Shown piece after piece: positions 55,866-64,000 of a stretch of 64,000 nucleotides of DNA. Location: the NCBI RefSeq assembly GCF_900105315.1, contig NZ_LT629766.1, positions 744,001-808,000 on the forward strand. The letters run 5' to 3'. The notes under the pieces were generated by a model. It had not been told where the DNA came from. It saw nothing but the letters and a program-made list of their open reading frames with translations, and did not search any database. Position 1 is the stretch's first letter, and each line of letters starts with the position of its first letter. The position numbers were made by a program, and so were the translations under genes. The DNA is from Brevibacterium siliguriense (GTDB lineage: Bacteria > Actinomycetota > Actinomycetes > Actinomycetales > Brevibacteriaceae).

Positions 55866-56111
55866 ATGATCACGGACGAGTTGGAGCGCAATCGCGAGCA
55901 GTGGAGACGGCGTGCGGAGGTGCTGCACTCCTTGGCGCAGAGCTGCCGCCAGATCGACGGCTGGGATTCCCCGGCGGGAAAGCTGCTCGATGACCGGGTG
56001 GCCTCGTGCGCGGAATCGATCGACCGGTTGGGTGAACGAGCGGAAAAGCTCGCCGAGGCGTATGACCTCCACCTGCAGGTCGTGTCCGTGGGAGGGCGGA
56101 TCCAACTGTGA
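55866..56111 (+). CDS. Small WXG100-like helical protein
   Basis: Protein of 81 residues predicted as a helical hairpin: a first helix (LERNREQWRRRAEVLHSLAQSC), a turn with GWDSPAGKLLDD resembling the W-x-G/W-S-P-A turn of WXG100 proteins, then a second helix rich in Ala/Glu/Arg. It has no signal peptide, as in ESX substrates. GGGAGGGCTGAGG precedes the ATG. Its stop overlaps the next gene (GTGA), and the operon continues with an unknown partner and a hydrolase. WXG100 identity is by pattern only. Confidence 0.7.
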   Translation: MITDELERNREQWRRRAEVLHSLAQSCRQIDGWDSPAGKLLDDRVASCAESIDRLGERAEKLAEAYDLHLQVVSVGGRIQL

Positions 56112-56911
56112 ACGCTCGACCCGCCGCCCGCGAGACAGCCGGAATCGACAGTTGGATCGTCGTCGACCTCGACCGGATTATCAAGCTGCCAGAACGGCTG
56201 TGTCGACTCTGGCCGCCCGATCTGCTCCCTCGCCGGGTCGAACGGGATTCTCGAGCCGCCTCAGCGAAGGTGGGACGGGCCAGTGCGGCTTCGGAGACTG
56301 ACAGCGCTGCCTCGGAAACTGCCAGTGCTCCCTCGGAAACGGACAAGGCCGCCCCGGAGCCTCACAGGGCAGCTCCGGAATCGGGCGGAGGCGCGAAACG
56401 GGACCTCGATGTGCTCACCGCATGGCTGCGCGGCTTCGCCTCCGAACTCGGCCGGGTGAGCACGCGCATCAGCGTCGTCGTGTCCTCGGGGGTCGAAACC
56501 GTTCACCTGGCGCTGTGCCTGGGGCCGGGAGTCGGGCTCGCGATCCTCGCGCTGGAGGGGGAGGGGCTTGAGGACTTCGCGCAGCACCAGCTGCTGCGCC
56601 GGATCGAACCCGGGCGGATCGGGCAGGTCGTCGAGGATCTCGCCGAACTCGTCGAACAGGACTGCGTGCTCACGCTCAGCTGGGCGTCCGGAAAGGGCTC
56701 CACGGGACTGGAGTTCCTCCGCAGAAAGGGCGGGGCCTGGTTGCGTCCGGTCATCGAGCGGGCCGGCGATTCCGTCACCGTCGATGACGACGTCGCCGCA
56801 GGAGACGCAGCTGTGCGAAGACTGCTGAGCGCCGTGCTCACACGGACGCTGACGACAGGGGCCCGAATTGACGGCGACGGGGGTCGGGAAATGAGAGGAG
56901 ATCCGCGATGA
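56108..56911 (+). CDS. Hypothetical protein, middle gene of WXG-like operon
   Basis: Protein of 267 residues starting at GTG 56108. No family recognised. A Ser/Glu/Thr/Ala repeat (AASETDSAASETASAPSETD) lies at about 60-85. The C-terminal ~170 residues look like a soluble alpha/beta domain (LDVLTAWLRGFASELGRV to VRRLLSAVL), with an amphipathic hydrophobic centre but no clear membrane helix. It overlaps both neighbours by 4 bp. By position it could be a chaperone (EspG-like) or an immunity/anchoring protein for the downstream hydrolase; neither is shown by sequence. Confidence 0.65.
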   Translation: MNARPAARETAGIDSWIVVDLDRIIKLPERLCRLWPPDLLPRRVERDSRAASAKVGRASAASETDSAASETASAPSETDKAAPEPHRAAPESGGGAKRDLDVLTAWLRGFASELGRVSTRISVVVSSGVETVHLALCLGPGVGLAILALEGEGLEDFAQHQLLRRIEPGRIGQVVEDLAELVEQDCVLTLSWASGKGSTGLEFLRRKGGAWLRPVIERAGDSVTVDDDVAAGDAAVRRLLSAVLTRTLTTGARIDGDGGREMRGDPR

Positions 56912-58425
56912 TCGATTCGACGACGCGCGGCGGCGGGCGGATCACCGTGGACGAGCGCGCCGATGGCAGCGGAGACGCGTTGCAGGCAGTCATCACCGGC
57001 ATCGGCGATCTGTCCGTCGAGGCAGCCGTCGGAGACTTCGACCTCGCGACCCTGCTCACCCAGGTTCCGGCCCCCGTGACAGCGCTCAACCTCGACGCCT
57101 GCCGGGTCCGATTCCACAGCCAGCTGACCGCCTCGGTGCTCGAGCTCGAGGCCACAATGCTCGCCGTTCGGGCCGCGGCCTTCGCTTACCGTCAGGCGGA
57201 GAAAGGCATCAGCGAAGTCTTCGGCGGACTGCTCGACGTTCTCGGCTACGCGACCGGGCGCATCATCGCACTCAGCCTGCCCGTCGTCATTCCCGTCGCG
57301 CTCGTCATCGGCGCCCAGGTCATCGTGGTCACGAAGATCCTCGACGTCACCGGACTCGACGATGTCATCACCAAACAGTTCGGCATCGACCTGGGCAAGA
57401 CGAAGGCGCAAGCGAAGGAAGCGCTGATCACATTCGTGTTCGAGCAATCCGACGTCTCGGGCGCCATCATCGAGCACGTGTTGCCGGGCATCGTCGTCGG
57501 GTTCGTGGGACTGCCTCCGTTCGTCCTCAGCGCAGATGGCGACCACGCGTTCTGGCCGCACGACTCGACTTCGATGACGATCTGGGTCCTGGCCGGTGCC
57601 AACGCGTTCGGACTGCTGCTGCCCTCCGACGTCGAGGTGCGGAGGGCGAAAGGGCTGACTCCACCGCACAAGGAGCCGCCCCGGGACGTCGAAGATCTCT
57701 TCAACCGCGAAGCCAACTGCCACCGCGGAGCCGATTCCGGACAGGTCCGAATCGAGGAGGTCGTCGGACCCGATGGGACGACCCGCTACATCGTCTACGT
57801 CCCGGCCACCACCGATTGGTCTCCGAAGTCCGGAGACAACACGACGGACCTGACGACGAACGTGCAGGGAATGGCCGGCAACGACACCGTGATGCGCGAA
57901 ATGGTGCGCCAGGCAATCGCCGATGCCGGAATCGGACGCGATGCAGAGGTCATGCTCGTCGGATATTCGCAGGGCGGGATCACCGCCGGCTCCCTGGCCG
58001 CTGACCCGGCATTCCTCGACGATGTCAACGTCACAGCCCTGATGACTGTCGGTGCTCCGGTCTCCGATTTCGCCATCGACTCGGAAATCGACGTGCTCTC
58101 GATCGAACACGAACAGGACCTCGTGCCCGACCTCGACGGCAACGAGAACCCGGCGACGAAGAACTGGTCGACGATCACCGTCGACTACGACCCTGACGAA
58201 CTGCGCAAGGTCCCCGAGCTCGCGGACAAGTCCGATGCCGAGCTCGATGAGATGTTCGCTTCGGCCGGAGCGGCACACTCCTCCGTCGCCTATGCCGCCT
58301 CGATCGGGTTGCTTCTCAGGGCCGGGAATCCCGGCTTCGACCGCTTCACCTCGAAGAACTCGGGATTCTTCAACGGGGATCTCGCCAAGACGCGCGACTA
58401 CCAGGGCAAGCGCAAACGCCGCTGA
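56908..58425 (+). CDS. Large protein with membrane segment and serine-hydrolase domain
   Basis: Protein of 505 residues with an unusual order: an N-terminal ~110-residue helical region, a long hydrophobic stretch (about 112-145, GRIIALSLPVVIPVALVIGA), another hydrophobic part near 190-240, and a C-terminal alpha/beta-hydrolase (about 270-480). Its likely triad is Ser354 in VMLVGYSQGGITAG, an Asp in EHEQDLVPDLDG and the His of GAAHSSVAYAASI, like cutinase/PE-PPE-type esterases. No classical signal peptide is present. It overlaps the upstream gene by 4 bp (ATGA). The combination with a WXG-like protein suggests a type VII-exported effector or a cell-surface lipase. Confidence 0.75.
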   Translation: MIDSTTRGGGRITVDERADGSGDALQAVITGIGDLSVEAAVGDFDLATLLTQVPAPVTALNLDACRVRFHSQLTASVLELEATMLAVRAAAFAYRQAEKGISEVFGGLLDVLGYATGRIIALSLPVVIPVALVIGAQVIVVTKILDVTGLDDVITKQFGIDLGKTKAQAKEALITFVFEQSDVSGAIIEHVLPGIVVGFVGLPPFVLSADGDHAFWPHDSTSMTIWVLAGANAFGLLLPSDVEVRRAKGLTPPHKEPPRDVEDLFNREANCHRGADSGQVRIEEVVGPDGTTRYIVYVPATTDWSPKSGDNTTDLTTNVQGMAGNDTVMREMVRQAIADAGIGRDAEVMLVGYSQGGITAGSLAADPAFLDDVNVTALMTVGAPVSDFAIDSEIDVLSIEHEQDLVPDLDGNENPATKNWSTITVDYDPDELRKVPELADKSDAELDEMFASAGAAHSSVAYAASIGLLLRAGNPGFDRFTSKNSGFFNGDLAKTRDYQGKRKRR

Positions 58426-58716
58426 ACCCGGTCACGCGGAGGGTCACGCGGATACGGCGCTCGCCATCGATACGGAGAGCCACCTCGGTGACGAACGGAC
58501 GTCACGGAGCCTGCACTCGACCAACCGACGGAGGGCCGCTTCGGTGCTCGGACATGCATTGGTCGGACGATGGAGCATCTCTGCCGTGATCGACAATTGT
58601 CCACGGAACGCTTTGGAACTCGGCCACATGTGTCGAGCTCGGGCCATAGTCTGTTCCTGACCTGCACTTTTGATACTCGAACCGCATGGGGAGAGTGGCA
58701 AGCAGTGAGTGGATTC

Positions 58717-58730
58717 GGTATTGTGATACC
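58717..58730. promoter_or_regulatory. Inverted repeat upstream of the dehydrogenase operon
   Basis: GGTAT-TGTG-ATACC, a GntR/LacI-like small operator shape, in the 421-bp gene-free stretch 58426-58846. The rest of this stretch has open frames with no family-like content, so I read it as the promoter region of the following operon. Confidence 0.4.
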
Positions 58731-58846
58731 ACCTGTGAATCAGATCACTCGAGGGCGAGTTCTCACATCCGAGGGCCTGCCCGACGGACTCGGTCCACCA
58801 CTGGTCACCTCCGGTGAAGATGGACCTCGAACAAAGGAGAACTGAA

Positions 58847-60001
58847 ATGACCTCCAACATTTCAGTGGGAACCGGCGCTGCCCACAGTCAGTCCTCGGAA
58901 CCCAGAATGATCCAGATGCTCACCGAGGACGGAAATCGCGTCGAATCCGGTGAGTATGATGCCTTCGCCGCAGAACTCACCGATGAGGATCTGCGCGGCT
59001 TCTACCGGGACATGGTCCTGGTTCGCCGCATCGACGCCGAAGGAGCAGCCCTGCAGCGTCAGGGACAGTTGGGCCTGTGGGCGCCTCTGTTCGGACAGGA
59101 AGCTGCCCAGATCGGCATGGGCCGGGCCGCTCGCCCCCAAGATTTCGTCTTCCCCACCTACCGTGAGCACGGCCTCGCCTACACCCGCGGCGTCGAACCC
59201 GAAACCCTGCTCAGCATCTTCCGTGGTCAGAACCACGGCGGCTGGGACCCACAGGAGCACCGGTTCCACACCTACACCATCGTCATCGGCTCGCAGGCTC
59301 TGCACGCCACCGGCTACGCCATGGGCATCTCCATGGACGGCGACGTCGGCACCGGCGACATCGACCGCGACACCGTCTCCATCGCGTGCTTCGGCGACGG
59401 TGCGACCTCGCAGGGCGATGTCTCCGAAGCACTGACCTTCGCCGGAGCATTCCACGCCCCGGTCCTGTTCTTCTGCCAGAACAATCAGTGGGCCATCTCC
59501 GAACCCACCCATGTCCAGACCGCTGCACCCCTGTCCAAGCGCGGAGAAGGATTCGGAGTCCCCGGCATCCGCGTCGACGGCAACGACATCATCGCGATGT
59601 ACTCCGTCGCCCGCGCCAGCCTCGACTCCGTGCGCGCCGGCCACGGCCCGATGCTCATCGAAGCCTTCACCTACCGTCGCGGCGCCCACACCACGGCCGA
59701 CGACCCGACGAAGTACCGCGACAAGGCCGAAGAGGAGATCTGGGAGGACCGCGACCCGATCACCCGCCTCAAGGCCTACCTCGACAAGCACACCGAAACC
59801 GGCGACGAATTCTTCGCCGAGGTGGACGCTGAGGCCGACACCCTGGCCGCCCGCATCCGCCACAACTGCATGAGCATGGAGAACCCCGACGGCGTCGAGA
59901 TGTTCGCCCACGTCACCGCGGAACCCCACTCCCTCGTCGACGAGGAACGTGCCGAATTCCTGGCATACCAGGCCTCGTTCGCCGATGCGGGTGAGGCCTG
60001 A
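58847..60001 (+). CDS. bkdA: 2-oxoacid dehydrogenase E1 component, alpha subunit
   Basis: TPP enzyme subunit of 384 residues. The TPP-binding motif GDGATSQGDVSEALTFAG to FCQNNQWAISEP is conserved, with FPTYREHGLAYTRG and the phosphorylation-loop region YRRGAHTTADDPTKYR. It forms an alpha2beta2 E1 with the next gene and decarboxylates branched-chain 2-oxoacids (or pyruvate). I favour the branched-chain complex because actinobacteria usually use a homodimeric AceE for pyruvate; PdhA is the alternative. ATG 58847 has AAAGGAGAACTGAA upstream. Its stop overlaps the E1-beta start (TGATG). Confidence 0.9.
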   Translation: MTSNISVGTGAAHSQSSEPRMIQMLTEDGNRVESGEYDAFAAELTDEDLRGFYRDMVLVRRIDAEGAALQRQGQLGLWAPLFGQEAAQIGMGRAARPQDFVFPTYREHGLAYTRGVEPETLLSIFRGQNHGGWDPQEHRFHTYTIVIGSQALHATGYAMGISMDGDVGTGDIDRDTVSIACFGDGATSQGDVSEALTFAGAFHAPVLFFCQNNQWAISEPTHVQTAAPLSKRGEGFGVPGIRVDGNDIIAMYSVARASLDSVRAGHGPMLIEAFTYRRGAHTTADDPTKYRDKAEEEIWEDRDPITRLKAYLDKHTETGDEFFAEVDAEADTLAARIRHNCMSMENPDGVEMFAHVTAEPHSLVDEERAEFLAYQASFADAGEA

Positions 60002-60978
60002 TGGAGAAACTGCCCCTCTCAAAGGCGATCACCGCCGGAATGCGCAAGGCCATGGAGGACGATCCGAAAGTCGTCCTCATCGGTGAGGACATCGGCAAAC
60101 TCGGCGGCGTCTTCCGCGTTACCGAGGGACTGCAGAAGGACTTCGGTCCCCAACGCGTCATCGATGCCCCGCTGGCCGAGTCCGGCATCGTCGGCACCTC
60201 GATCGGCATGGCCATCCGCGGCTACCGTCCCGTCATCGAGATCCAGTTCGACGCATTCATCTTCCCGGCCTACGACCAGATCGTCACCCAGGTGGCGAAG
60301 CTGTACAACCGCACATTGGGCAAAGAGAACATCCCGCTGGTCATCCGCGTGCCCTACGGCGGCGGCATCGGCTCACCCGAGCACCACTCGGAGAGCCCCG
60401 AGACCGTGTTCGCCCACCACGCCGGACTGCGGCTCGTCTCCCCGTCGAACGCTCACGACGCGTACTGGATGATCCAGGACGCTATCAAGAGCGAAGACCC
60501 GGTGATGTTCTTCGAACCCAAGCGTCGCTATTGGATGCGCGGGGACGTCGACACCACCGCCCGCGGTGAGCTGGGTATGCACGATGCCCGCGTCGTATCC
60601 GAAGGCACCGATGTCACTCTCGTCGCCTACGGCCCGCTCGTCCCGACCGCGCAGGATGTGGTCACCGCGGCCGCCGAGGAAGGCAAAAGCGTCGAACTCA
60701 TCGACCTGCGCAGCCTCAATCCGATCGACTTCACCACGATCGAGAAGTCCGTGACGAAGACCGGCCGGCTGGTCGTCGCCCACGAAGCTCCGACATTCCT
60801 GGGTCTGGGCTCGGAGATCGCAGCGCGCATCACCGAACGCTGCTTCTTCAACCTCGAAGCCCCGGTCATCCGGGTCGGCGGCTACCACACCCCGTACCCC
60901 GGTTCGCGGATGGAAGAGCATTACCTTCCCGATCTCGATCGCATCTTCGACGGTGTCGATCGGGCCCTGTCCTACTGA
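60001..60978 (+). CDS. bkdB: 2-oxoacid dehydrogenase E1 component, beta subunit
   Basis: Partner of the alpha subunit, 325 residues, with the TPP-family transketolase-like domain (LIGEDIGKLGGVFRVTEGL, GMAIRGYRPVIEIQFDAFIFPAYDQI) and the C-terminal transketolase domain ending VGGYHTPYPGSRMEEHYLP. Blocks VPYGGGIGSPEHHSESPE and LIDLRSLNPIDFTTI are conserved. It is coupled to E1 alpha by a 1-bp overlap and lies 18 bp before the E2 gene. Confidence 0.92.
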   Translation: MEKLPLSKAITAGMRKAMEDDPKVVLIGEDIGKLGGVFRVTEGLQKDFGPQRVIDAPLAESGIVGTSIGMAIRGYRPVIEIQFDAFIFPAYDQIVTQVAKLYNRTLGKENIPLVIRVPYGGGIGSPEHHSESPETVFAHHAGLRLVSPSNAHDAYWMIQDAIKSEDPVMFFEPKRRYWMRGDVDTTARGELGMHDARVVSEGTDVTLVAYGPLVPTAQDVVTAAAEEGKSVELIDLRSLNPIDFTTIEKSVTKTGRLVVAHEAPTFLGLGSEIAARITERCFFNLEAPVIRVGGYHTPYPGSRMEEHYLPDLDRIFDGVDRALSY

Positions 60979-60996
60979 TTTCGAGGAGAGTTAAGA

Positions 60997-62421
60997 ATGT
61001 CATTCGAATTTCCTCTTCCCGACGTCGGTGAGGGCCTGACCGAGGCCGACATCGTCGCGTGGAAGGTCGCCCCCGGCGACGCAGTCACCGTCAACCAGAT
61101 CCTCGTCGAGATCGAGACCGCGAAGTCGCTCGTCGAGCTGCCCAGCCCGCAGGCCGGCACCGTCGGTGCGCTCCTGGTCGAGGAGGGTCAGACCATCGAG
61201 GTCGGCACCCCGATAATCCGGTTCGGCGGAGATGATTCCGGCACCGAGGCGGCCCCCGCCTCCGCTAGTGCGCCGGCTTCCGATTCGGCTGAGAAGCCGG
61301 CCGCGGAGTCCGGCGACTCCGATGGCGGAGCCACCCTCGTCGGTTATGGCGCGAAAGAGACGTCGTCGAAGCGTCGTCCCCGCAAGGGTGCCGCCGTCCC
61401 GGCTCCTGCCGCTGCCGCAGCGCCGGTTCCTGCCGTCGCTCCGGCTGCGGAGGCGGCCCCTGTTGCGGAGGCGGTCCCGCCCGCACCAGCAGCAGCTCCG
61501 GCCACGCCGGCGCAGCCTGCATCGGCATCTGCCTCACCGGTCAAGCCGCTGGCGAAACCGCCCGTGCGGAAGCTTGCGAAGGACCTGGGCGTCGACCTGT
61601 CCCAGGTGACTCCGACCGGTCCCCGCGGGGACGTCACCCGCGACGATGTGCACGCCGCCGCCAATCAGGCGACGGCTCCCACGGCGGGTGCGACGGCACC
61701 GGCGACCGCCTCGGCGAGTGATCAGGGAGCGCTCGAAGAGCGGATCCCGTTCAAGGGCGTGACGAAGATGATGGCCAAGGCCATGGTCGATTCGGCATTC
61801 ACGATGCCGCATGTCACCGAGTTCCTCGACGTGGACGTCACCGAGACGATGGCGATGGTCCGCCGCCTGAAGTCGACGAAGTTCCTGGGCGAGGACGTCA
61901 AGGTCTCACCGCTGCTCATCGTCGCCAAGGCCGTGGCGTGGGCCGTGGGACGCAACCCGCGGATCAACTCGTGCCTCGAAGGTGACGAGATCGTCGTGAA
62001 GAAGTACGTCAACCTCGGCATCGCGGCCGCCACTCCGCGCGGACTGATCGTGCCGAACATCAAGAACGCGCAGGCCATGGGGCTGGGCGAACTGGCGCAG
62101 GGCATTCAGGATCTCACCGCTCTGGCGCGGTCGGGGAAGACTCCGCCGGCCGATCAGGCGGGCGGCACGATCACGATCACGAATGTCGGTGTCTTCGGAG
62201 TCGATGCCGGTACGCCGATCATCAATCCGGGAGAGGCCGCGATCCTCGCGTTCGGTCAGGTCCGGAAGAAGCCGTGGGTGGTGGACGACGAGATCGTTCC
62301 GCGCGAGATCACCACGCTGTCGGTCAGCGCCGACCATCGTGTCGTCGACGGCGAGATCATCTCGAAGTTCCTCGCCGACGTCGGACGGGGTCTGGAGGAC
62401 CCGACTCTGATGTTGGCCTGA
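60997..62421 (+). CDS. bkdC: 2-oxoacid dehydrogenase E2, dihydrolipoamide acyltransferase
   Basis: Core acyltransferase of 474 residues. One lipoyl domain spans 1-78 ([20 protein letters not shown]; the lipoylated Lys43 is in [12 protein letters not shown]), then an Ala/Pro-rich linker (~80-175), the E1/E3-binding domain ([18 protein letters not shown], about 188-220) and the catalytic domain with [16 protein letters not shown] carrying the active-site His. The single lipoyl domain fits branched-chain or actinobacterial complexes. No E3 (lpd) gene follows, so E3 must be shared with another locus. A hairpin follows the stop. Confidence 0.93.
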   Translation: MSFEFPLPDVGEGLTEADIVAWKVAPGDAVTVNQILVEIETAKSLVELPSPQAGTVGALLVEEGQTIEVGTPIIRFGGDDSGTEAAPASASAPASDSAEKPAAESGDSDGGATLVGYGAKETSSKRRPRKGAAVPAPAAAAAPVPAVAPAAEAAPVAEAVPPAPAAAPATPAQPASASASPVKPLAKPPVRKLAKDLGVDLSQVTPTGPRGDVTRDDVHAAANQATAPTAGATAPATASASDQGALEERIPFKGVTKMMAKAMVDSAFTMPHVTEFLDVDVTETMAMVRRLKSTKFLGEDVKVSPLLIVAKAVAWAVGRNPRINSCLEGDEIVVKKYVNLGIAAATPRGLIVPNIKNAQAMGLGELAQGIQDLTALARSGKTPPADQAGGTITITNVGVFGVDAGTPIINPGEAAILAFGQVRKKPWVVDDEIVPREITTLSVSADHRVVDGEIISKFLADVGRGLEDPTLMLA

Positions 62422-62463
62422 TCCTCGCCCTGGCGTCGGCTCCTCGCCGGCTCTGGGAACGTG

Positions 62464-62498
62464 GCGCCCCGGTTTCGCACAGTGCGAGACCGGGGCGC
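62464..62498 (+). terminator. Intrinsic terminator-like hairpin
   Basis: GCGCCCCGGT pairs with ACCGGGGCGC, with an inner TCGCA/TGCGA stem, followed by TT, about 40 bp after the E2 stop. Confidence 0.75.
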
Positions 62499-62591
62499 TT
62501 CGTGGTCACCGATCATGTGGACGGTCGAGGGGTGTCACGGCTGCTGATGTCATCGAGATCGGCCGCCCAACCTGAGTCGGACGGCGCGACG

Positions 62592-63488
62592 TCAAGCCTG
62601 GGCTGACTCGAGCAGTCGCTGCTTGAAATTGAAGACCGGACGCGGGAGCGGAGCACCAGCCAAAGAGGTGAGCACCAGTTTGCGTTCAATGGTGGGCGCG
62701 ATCGGGATGCTGACGAGATCGCTGAAATTCATCAGCGGGACGACCAGCCGCGGCACAGCAGTGATGCCCATCCCCGCTGCGACCAGTCCGCCGACTGCCG
62801 GAACGGTGTCGGCCCTCTGCACCTCGTTCGTCTCAGCCCCGGCTTGCAGCAGAGCATGGCGAACCATTGGCGCGATGCTCGTCACGGAGTTGAACCCGAC
62901 AAAACTCTCCCCGTGGAAATCTTCCCATCGCACCCACGAGCGGGCAGCGAACGCATGATCACGGGGAACGACGGCGACGAAGGGATCGGAGAGGAACGGT
63001 GTCACAGTGAGGTCGGCCGGGAGGGTGTCGGTGAGCGCGACGAGGCCGATGTCGACCGTCCCGTCGGTCACCATCGGCACGACCTGGTCCTGAGCCGCAT
63101 CGTGGATGACGAGTTCGACGTCGGGATAATCCCGACGAAATGCGTGAACGACTTGGGGCAGGCCTGTCGCTGCCAATGAGGGCAGGCAGGAGATCCTCAC
63201 CTGCCCTGAACTGCCGGTGACGAAGTCGGAGATCCGCGTCAGTGAGGAATCGAACGACCGCACTGCGTGTGCGGCGTACAAAGCCACTTCATTGCCCGCG
63301 ACGGTGGCGGTGACCTTTCGAGTAGTCCGCTCGAACAGGGGAGTTCCGATGCGCCGTTCTGCTTCAGCGACGGTCCGGCTGAGCGCCGGTTGGCTGACCT
63401 CGATTTCCTCTGCCGCGCGAGTGAAGTTCTCCGTGCGATGCACTGCCTCGATCGCTCGCAGGTGATGCATAGACAGATTGATAACCAT
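62592..63488 (-). CDS. LysR-family transcription regulator
   Basis: Regulator of 298 residues. The winged-helix DNA-binding domain fills residues 1-65 (MHHLRAIEAVHRTENFTRAAEE to LSRTVAEAERRIGTPLFERT), followed by the linker helix and a two-lobed effector-binding domain (about 90-290) with DGTVDIGLVALTD and GLVAAGMGITAVPRLVVPL. It is divergent from a citrate-transporter gene, which it probably controls. The start is the ATG at 63486-63488; an in-frame ATG six codons later is possible. No good ribosome-binding site is seen. Confidence 0.92.
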   Translation of the reverse strand: MVINLSMHHLRAIEAVHRTENFTRAAEEIEVSQPALSRTVAEAERRIGTPLFERTTRKVTATVAGNEVALYAAHAVRSFDSSLTRISDFVTGSSGQVRISCLPSLAATGLPQVVHAFRRDYPDVELVIHDAAQDQVVPMVTDGTVDIGLVALTDTLPADLTVTPFLSDPFVAVVPRDHAFAARSWVRWEDFHGESFVGFNSVTSIAPMVRHALLQAGAETNEVQRADTVPAVGGLVAAGMGITAVPRLVVPLMNFSDLVSIPIAPTIERKLVLTSLAGAPLPRPVFNFKQRLLESAQA

Positions 63489-63543
63489 GAATCATAAGTG
63501 TAGCCACGATGGATATTGGACGCTCATACTCATGCTCCGCGAG

Positions 63544-63559
63544 GATGAATACGTTCATC
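63544..63559. promoter_or_regulatory. Inverted repeat in LysR/transporter divergent promoter
   Basis: GATGAA-TACG-TTCATC lies in the 87-bp gap between the LysR gene and the CitMHS gene, just before the transporter's ribosome-binding site. It is a candidate regulator-binding site. Confidence 0.45.
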
Positions 63560-63575
63560 GAGAAGGGAATCAAAG

Positions 63576-64000
63576 GTGCTTTCACTTATCGGCTATGTCA
63601 CCATGCTTGTCATCCTGGCGTTGTTGCTTACGCAGAAGGTCTCTCCGGTCGTCGCGCTGGCCGGAGTGCCACTCGTTGCGGCACTGATCGCCGGACAGTC
63701 GCTGACTGATATCAGCGAATTCGTCTCGGTCGGAATTGCCGGAGTCGCAGATGTCGTCGTCATGTTCATCTTCGCCATCGTCTTCTTCGGAATCCTGCGC
63801 AATGCGAAGTTCTTCGATCCGATCATCGACCGAATCATCAGGTTCGGCGGATCCTCACCGCGGACGGTCGCCGTCGCGACCACACTCCTGGCCTGTGTCG
63901 TTCACCTCGACGGCGCAGGTGCGACGACATTTCTGGTCGCAATCCCGGCGATGCTGCCTCTCTACCAGCGTCTCGGGATGAGTCGACTGACCCTGTCGAC
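63576..64000 (+). CDS. Citrate transporter (CitMHS family), 5' part
   Basis: At least 141 residues, cut by the window end. GTG 63576 is preceded by AAGGGAATCAAAG. Residues 1-40 form the first two helices (LIGYVTMLVILALLLTQKV, VVALAGVPLVAALIAG), and VMFIFAIVFFGILRNAKFFDPIIDRIIRF with VVHLDGAGATTFLVAIPAMLPLY is typical of CitMHS divalent-metal-citrate symporters. It is divergent from LysR. This is the likely target class for the CitA/CitB-like pair at 41-44 kb, though that is distant. Confidence 0.88.
   Translation, partial: MLSLIGYVTMLVILALLLTQKVSPVVALAGVPLVAALIAGQSLTDISEFVSVGIAGVADVVVMFIFAIVFFGILRNAKFFDPIIDRIIRFGGSSPRTVAVATTLLACVVHLDGAGATTFLVAIPAMLPLYQRLGMSRLTLS

Noticed and set aside
56503-58278. 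Large minus-strand open frame opposite the hydrolase operon
   Set aside because: The plus-strand genes have good ribosome-binding sites, 4-bp overlaps and a catalytic triad; the antisense has none of these.
58570-58845. 91-codon open frame before the E1 alpha gene
   Set aside because: No family pattern, atypical codon use, and it overlaps the promoter region and ribosome-binding site.
58862-60022. Minus-strand open frame opposite E1 alpha
   Set aside because: Gly/Val/Asp-rich shadow; E1 alpha is clearly real.

Overview
This is a high-GC chromosome segment from an actinobacterium. Gene content and protein style (SigK/RskA with a fasciclin lipoprotein, CsoR copper control, PPK2, OtsB-GH15, D-threonine-aldolase-like/ALO pair, CitMHS transporter) suggest Micrococcales. 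Brevibacterium is my best guess, made from recall of protein families and not from a database search. I see no rRNA or tRNA genes, transposase, integrase, phage genes or CRISPR array. Most of the window looks like ordinary core chromosome.

Layout. 0.1-4.4 kb: an ABC exporter (ATPase plus a frameshifted permease) and a NarL-type two-component system. 4.5-9.3 kb: a methyltransferase, then anti-sigma RskA, sigma SigK, a fasciclin lipoprotein with a SigK-like promoter, and a membrane-anchored molybdopterin oxidoreductase. 9.3-20.7 kb: housekeeping and stress genes, including three OsmC-family proteins, TRIC channel, PPK2, isochorismatase-like hydrolase, frameshifted MFS, MOSC protein, kynureninase, VOC protein and RecQ. 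Four copies of one ~60-bp palindromic repeat lie at the 3' ends of genes between 15.1 and 18.9 kb. 20.8-25 kb: MFS exporter, Rieske lipoprotein, and a regulator/beta-lactamase-like/small membrane protein operon whose regulator is frameshifted.

25-32.5 kb: DUF308-like membrane protein, an OtsB-GH15 fusion for trehalose metabolism, a DUF559 nuclease-like gene bracketed by two near-identical 46-bp hairpins, MaoC hydratase, DUF1990 protein and a VanY-type carboxypeptidase. 32.6-36 kb: a lipoprotein/response regulator/kinase operon resembling CseA-CseB-CseC. 36.4-41.3 kb: csoR-copZ-copA with a clear CsoR-type operator, then a MOSC-ferredoxin-reductase fusion that carries a second CsoR-like site inside its coding sequence. 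41.4-46.2 kb: a CitA/CitB-type two-component system and a penicillin-binding transpeptidase. 46.2-53 kb: aldehyde dehydrogenase, a PLP aldolase-like protein overlapping an ALO-type flavin oxidase, an alpha/beta hydrolase and an MHS-family transporter. 53-58.4 kb: low-complexity lipoprotein, purB, and a tightly coupled three-gene operon (WXG-like small protein, unknown partner, membrane-segment plus serine-hydrolase protein) that looks like a secreted-effector module. 58.8-62.4 kb: an E1alpha-E1beta-E2 2-oxoacid dehydrogenase operon. 62.6-64 kb: a LysR regulator divergent from a CitMHS-type citrate transporter cut by the window edge.

Three genes (ABC permease, MFS, ArsR-like regulator) are each broken by what looks like a single-base deletion, two of them in G/C homopolymers. 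Sequencing error is at least as likely as true pseudogenization. The least explained signals are the two palindromic repeat families, the 55.9-58.4 kb operon, and a strongly recurrent GCCGCCTCGGCGA-type oligomer.
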